A DNA stretch of 64,000 bases. Source: an uncultured Bacteroidales bacterium (GTDB taxonomy: Bacteria; Bacteroidota; Bacteroidia; Bacteroidales; UBA932). The notes under the pieces are model-generated. The model saw nothing but the letters and a program-made list of their open reading frames with translations, searched no databases and was not told where the DNA came from. Shown piece by piece: positions 63,258-64,000 of the stretch. The number at the start of each line of letters is the position of its first letter. Positions within the stretch are counted from its first letter, which is position 1. Location of the stretch: NCBI GenBank assembly GCA_934667175.1, contig CAKULN010000007.1:23705-87704 (forward strand), in the 5' to 3' direction. A program made the translations under genes and the position numbers.

Positions 63258-63846
63258 GAAGACCGTGACATTGATCGTGCCGTCTGACATAATCGCCAGA
63301 GGGCTTGAGAGTATCCTGTCCGGACAGGGTGGGTTTCAGGTTCAGGATAATCTGATTGATTGCTCGAGAGCCAGTGAGGCAAGGCTTCGTAGCCTGTCTC
63401 CAGACATCGTGATAATCGACCCGTCCGTCTTTGACTACCAAAGCCGTAAGGAAGGCCGTATGGTCCTGGCTGAATTATGTGACGCCTCCGTGATCGCCCT
63501 TGAGGGCACAGGAGTGGCCGAGGATGTCCTAAGGCTGTATGATGGCTCTGTCTCGTTGTATGATGACGCTCCTGCGATAGTCCGGAAACTTCATGCGGCG
63601 TTGGATTCCAAGCAGCCAGAGACGGCCGGAGAGGGCAATGAACTGTCTTCGAGGGAAAAGGAGATTCTGGTCTGCGTGGCCAAGGGGATGCTTAACAAGG
63701 AGATCGCCGACAAATTCAGCCTTTCCATCTACACCGTCATCACCCACCGCAAGAACATCACCCGCAAGACCGGAATCAAGACCGTCGCCGGCCTCACCGT
63801 CTACGCCATCCTCAACAACCTCATTGACATCAATTCCGTCCAGTAA
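63247..63846 (+). CDS. LuxR-type transcriptional regulator
   Basis: DNA-binding regulator of 199 residues, start at the ATG at 63247 (MEDKKTVTLIVPSD); an earlier ATG at 63175 lies inside the hemerythrin gene. Residues 1-125 look like a degenerate receiver domain (LSPDIVIIDPSVF in the phosphorylation-site strand). The C-terminal 65 residues are a LuxR helix-turn-helix: ELSSREKEILVCVAKGMLNK, then EIADKFSLSIYTVITHRKNI. Overlap with the hemerythrin-like gene implies co-regulation, possibly autoregulation of this small stress unit. Confidence 0.9.
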   Translation: MEDKKTVTLIVPSDIIARGLESILSGQGGFQVQDNLIDCSRASEARLRSLSPDIVIIDPSVFDYQSRKEGRMVLAELCDASVIALEGTGVAEDVLRLYDGSVSLYDDAPAIVRKLHAALDSKQPETAGEGNELSSREKEILVCVAKGMLNKEIADKFSLSIYTVITHRKNITRKTGIKTVAGLTVYAILNNLIDINSVQ

Positions 63847-63858
63847 CTTGAGCCCGTT

Positions 63859-63902
63859 CGGTCACTGAACCACCCCGTTCGGTCACTGAGCCTGTCGAAG
63901 TG
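63859..63902. repeat. REP-type repeats
   Basis: Two units, CGGTCACTGAACCACC (degenerate) and CGGTCACTGAGCCTGTCGAAG, directly after the regulator gene. Confidence 0.75.
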
Positions 63903-63924
63903 CCACTATAACATCCTCTAAAGG

Positions 63925-63997
63925 ATAGGCAATACCCCGCTCAACCAGAATTTTGCACGTTACCAAAATTCTTGGGTCGAGCGGGGTACTTGCCTAT
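63925..63997. repeat. Long imperfect inverted repeat
   Basis: The left arm (63925-63955, starting ATAGGCAATACCCCGCTC) and the right arm (63964-63997, ending GAGCGGGGTACTTGCCTAT) pair over about 30 bp with a few bulges around a GCACGTTAC loop. It may be a small non-autonomous element or the end of a mobile element that continues beyond the window. Confidence 0.6.
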
Positions 63998-64000
63998 GGG

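Overview
The window is about 64 kb of roughly 50-55 % GC DNA from a member of the Bacteroidales. The evidence is a SusC/SusD pair, many lipoproteins with BACON, Big_2, GLUG and BspA-type repeats, a fused FeoA-FeoB, a 5'-nucleotidase split over two genes, and promoters of the Bacteroidetes type (-33 TTTG, 19-20 bp, -7 TAnnTTTG) with few Shine-Dalgarno sites. The gene content suits an uncultured gut lineage; I cannot name the genus.

Layout. (1) 1-19.1 kb: a polysaccharide-utilisation-type locus. A GH92 alpha-mannosidase (minus strand, cut by the left edge) diverges from an eight-gene plus-strand operon: susC, susD, two small-domain surface lipoproteins, a large calcineurin-like phosphoesterase, a BACON/OB-fold lipoprotein, a GLUG-repeat lipoprotein and a fimbrillin-like lipoprotein. 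It ends at a strong terminator. (2) 19.1-21.77 kb: a decayed islet with a candidate two-hairpin small RNA, a NYN-domain gene that has lost its first catalytic Asp, a HEPN/MNT toxin-antitoxin pair, a second partial copy of the MNT promoter and gene start, a 154-bp repeat in two copies, and gene fragments. (3) 21.77-29 kb: housekeeping genes (M3 peptidase, lpxK, dus, pfkA) and a DUF4143 ATPase. (4) 29-45.3 kb: a block of minus-strand genes for secreted or surface proteins, including Big_2 lipoproteins (one with an M64 peptidase), a four-gene operon with a TMEM43 homologue, a membrane-spanning TPR/AraC regulator, and a lipoprotein plus split 5'-nucleotidase operon. (5) 45.5-53.2 kb: rplM-rpsI-rpsB-tsf, cutC, a paired chromate-type transporter, GH20 hexosaminidase and a cyclophilin lipoprotein. 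(6) 53.5-59.9 kb: a four-gene TonB receptor/DUF6850/DUF4876 outer-membrane operon. (7) 60.1-64 kb: feoAB, a hemerythrin-like protein and a LuxR-type regulator, then a long inverted repeat.

Two signals are not explained by ordinary annotation. First, a 41-bp interrupted palindrome (18-bp arms, 5-bp spacer) lies upstream of three minus-strand operons in region 4. In every case exactly 19 bp separate it from the -7 box, and no TTTG lies at -33. This looks like the activator site of an undescribed surface-protein regulon, and the TPR-membrane-AraC protein encoded in its midst is the obvious candidate regulator. Second, the hexamer GAATAT/ATATTC, often as the palindrome GAATATTC, is heavily over-represented on both strands and inside genes. 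By eye I located about 154 sites, including 24 full palindromes where about one is expected by chance. They are absent from the ribosomal protein rpsB and from tsf.

No tRNA, rRNA, CRISPR array or complete insertion sequence was seen. All counts were made by eye without software.
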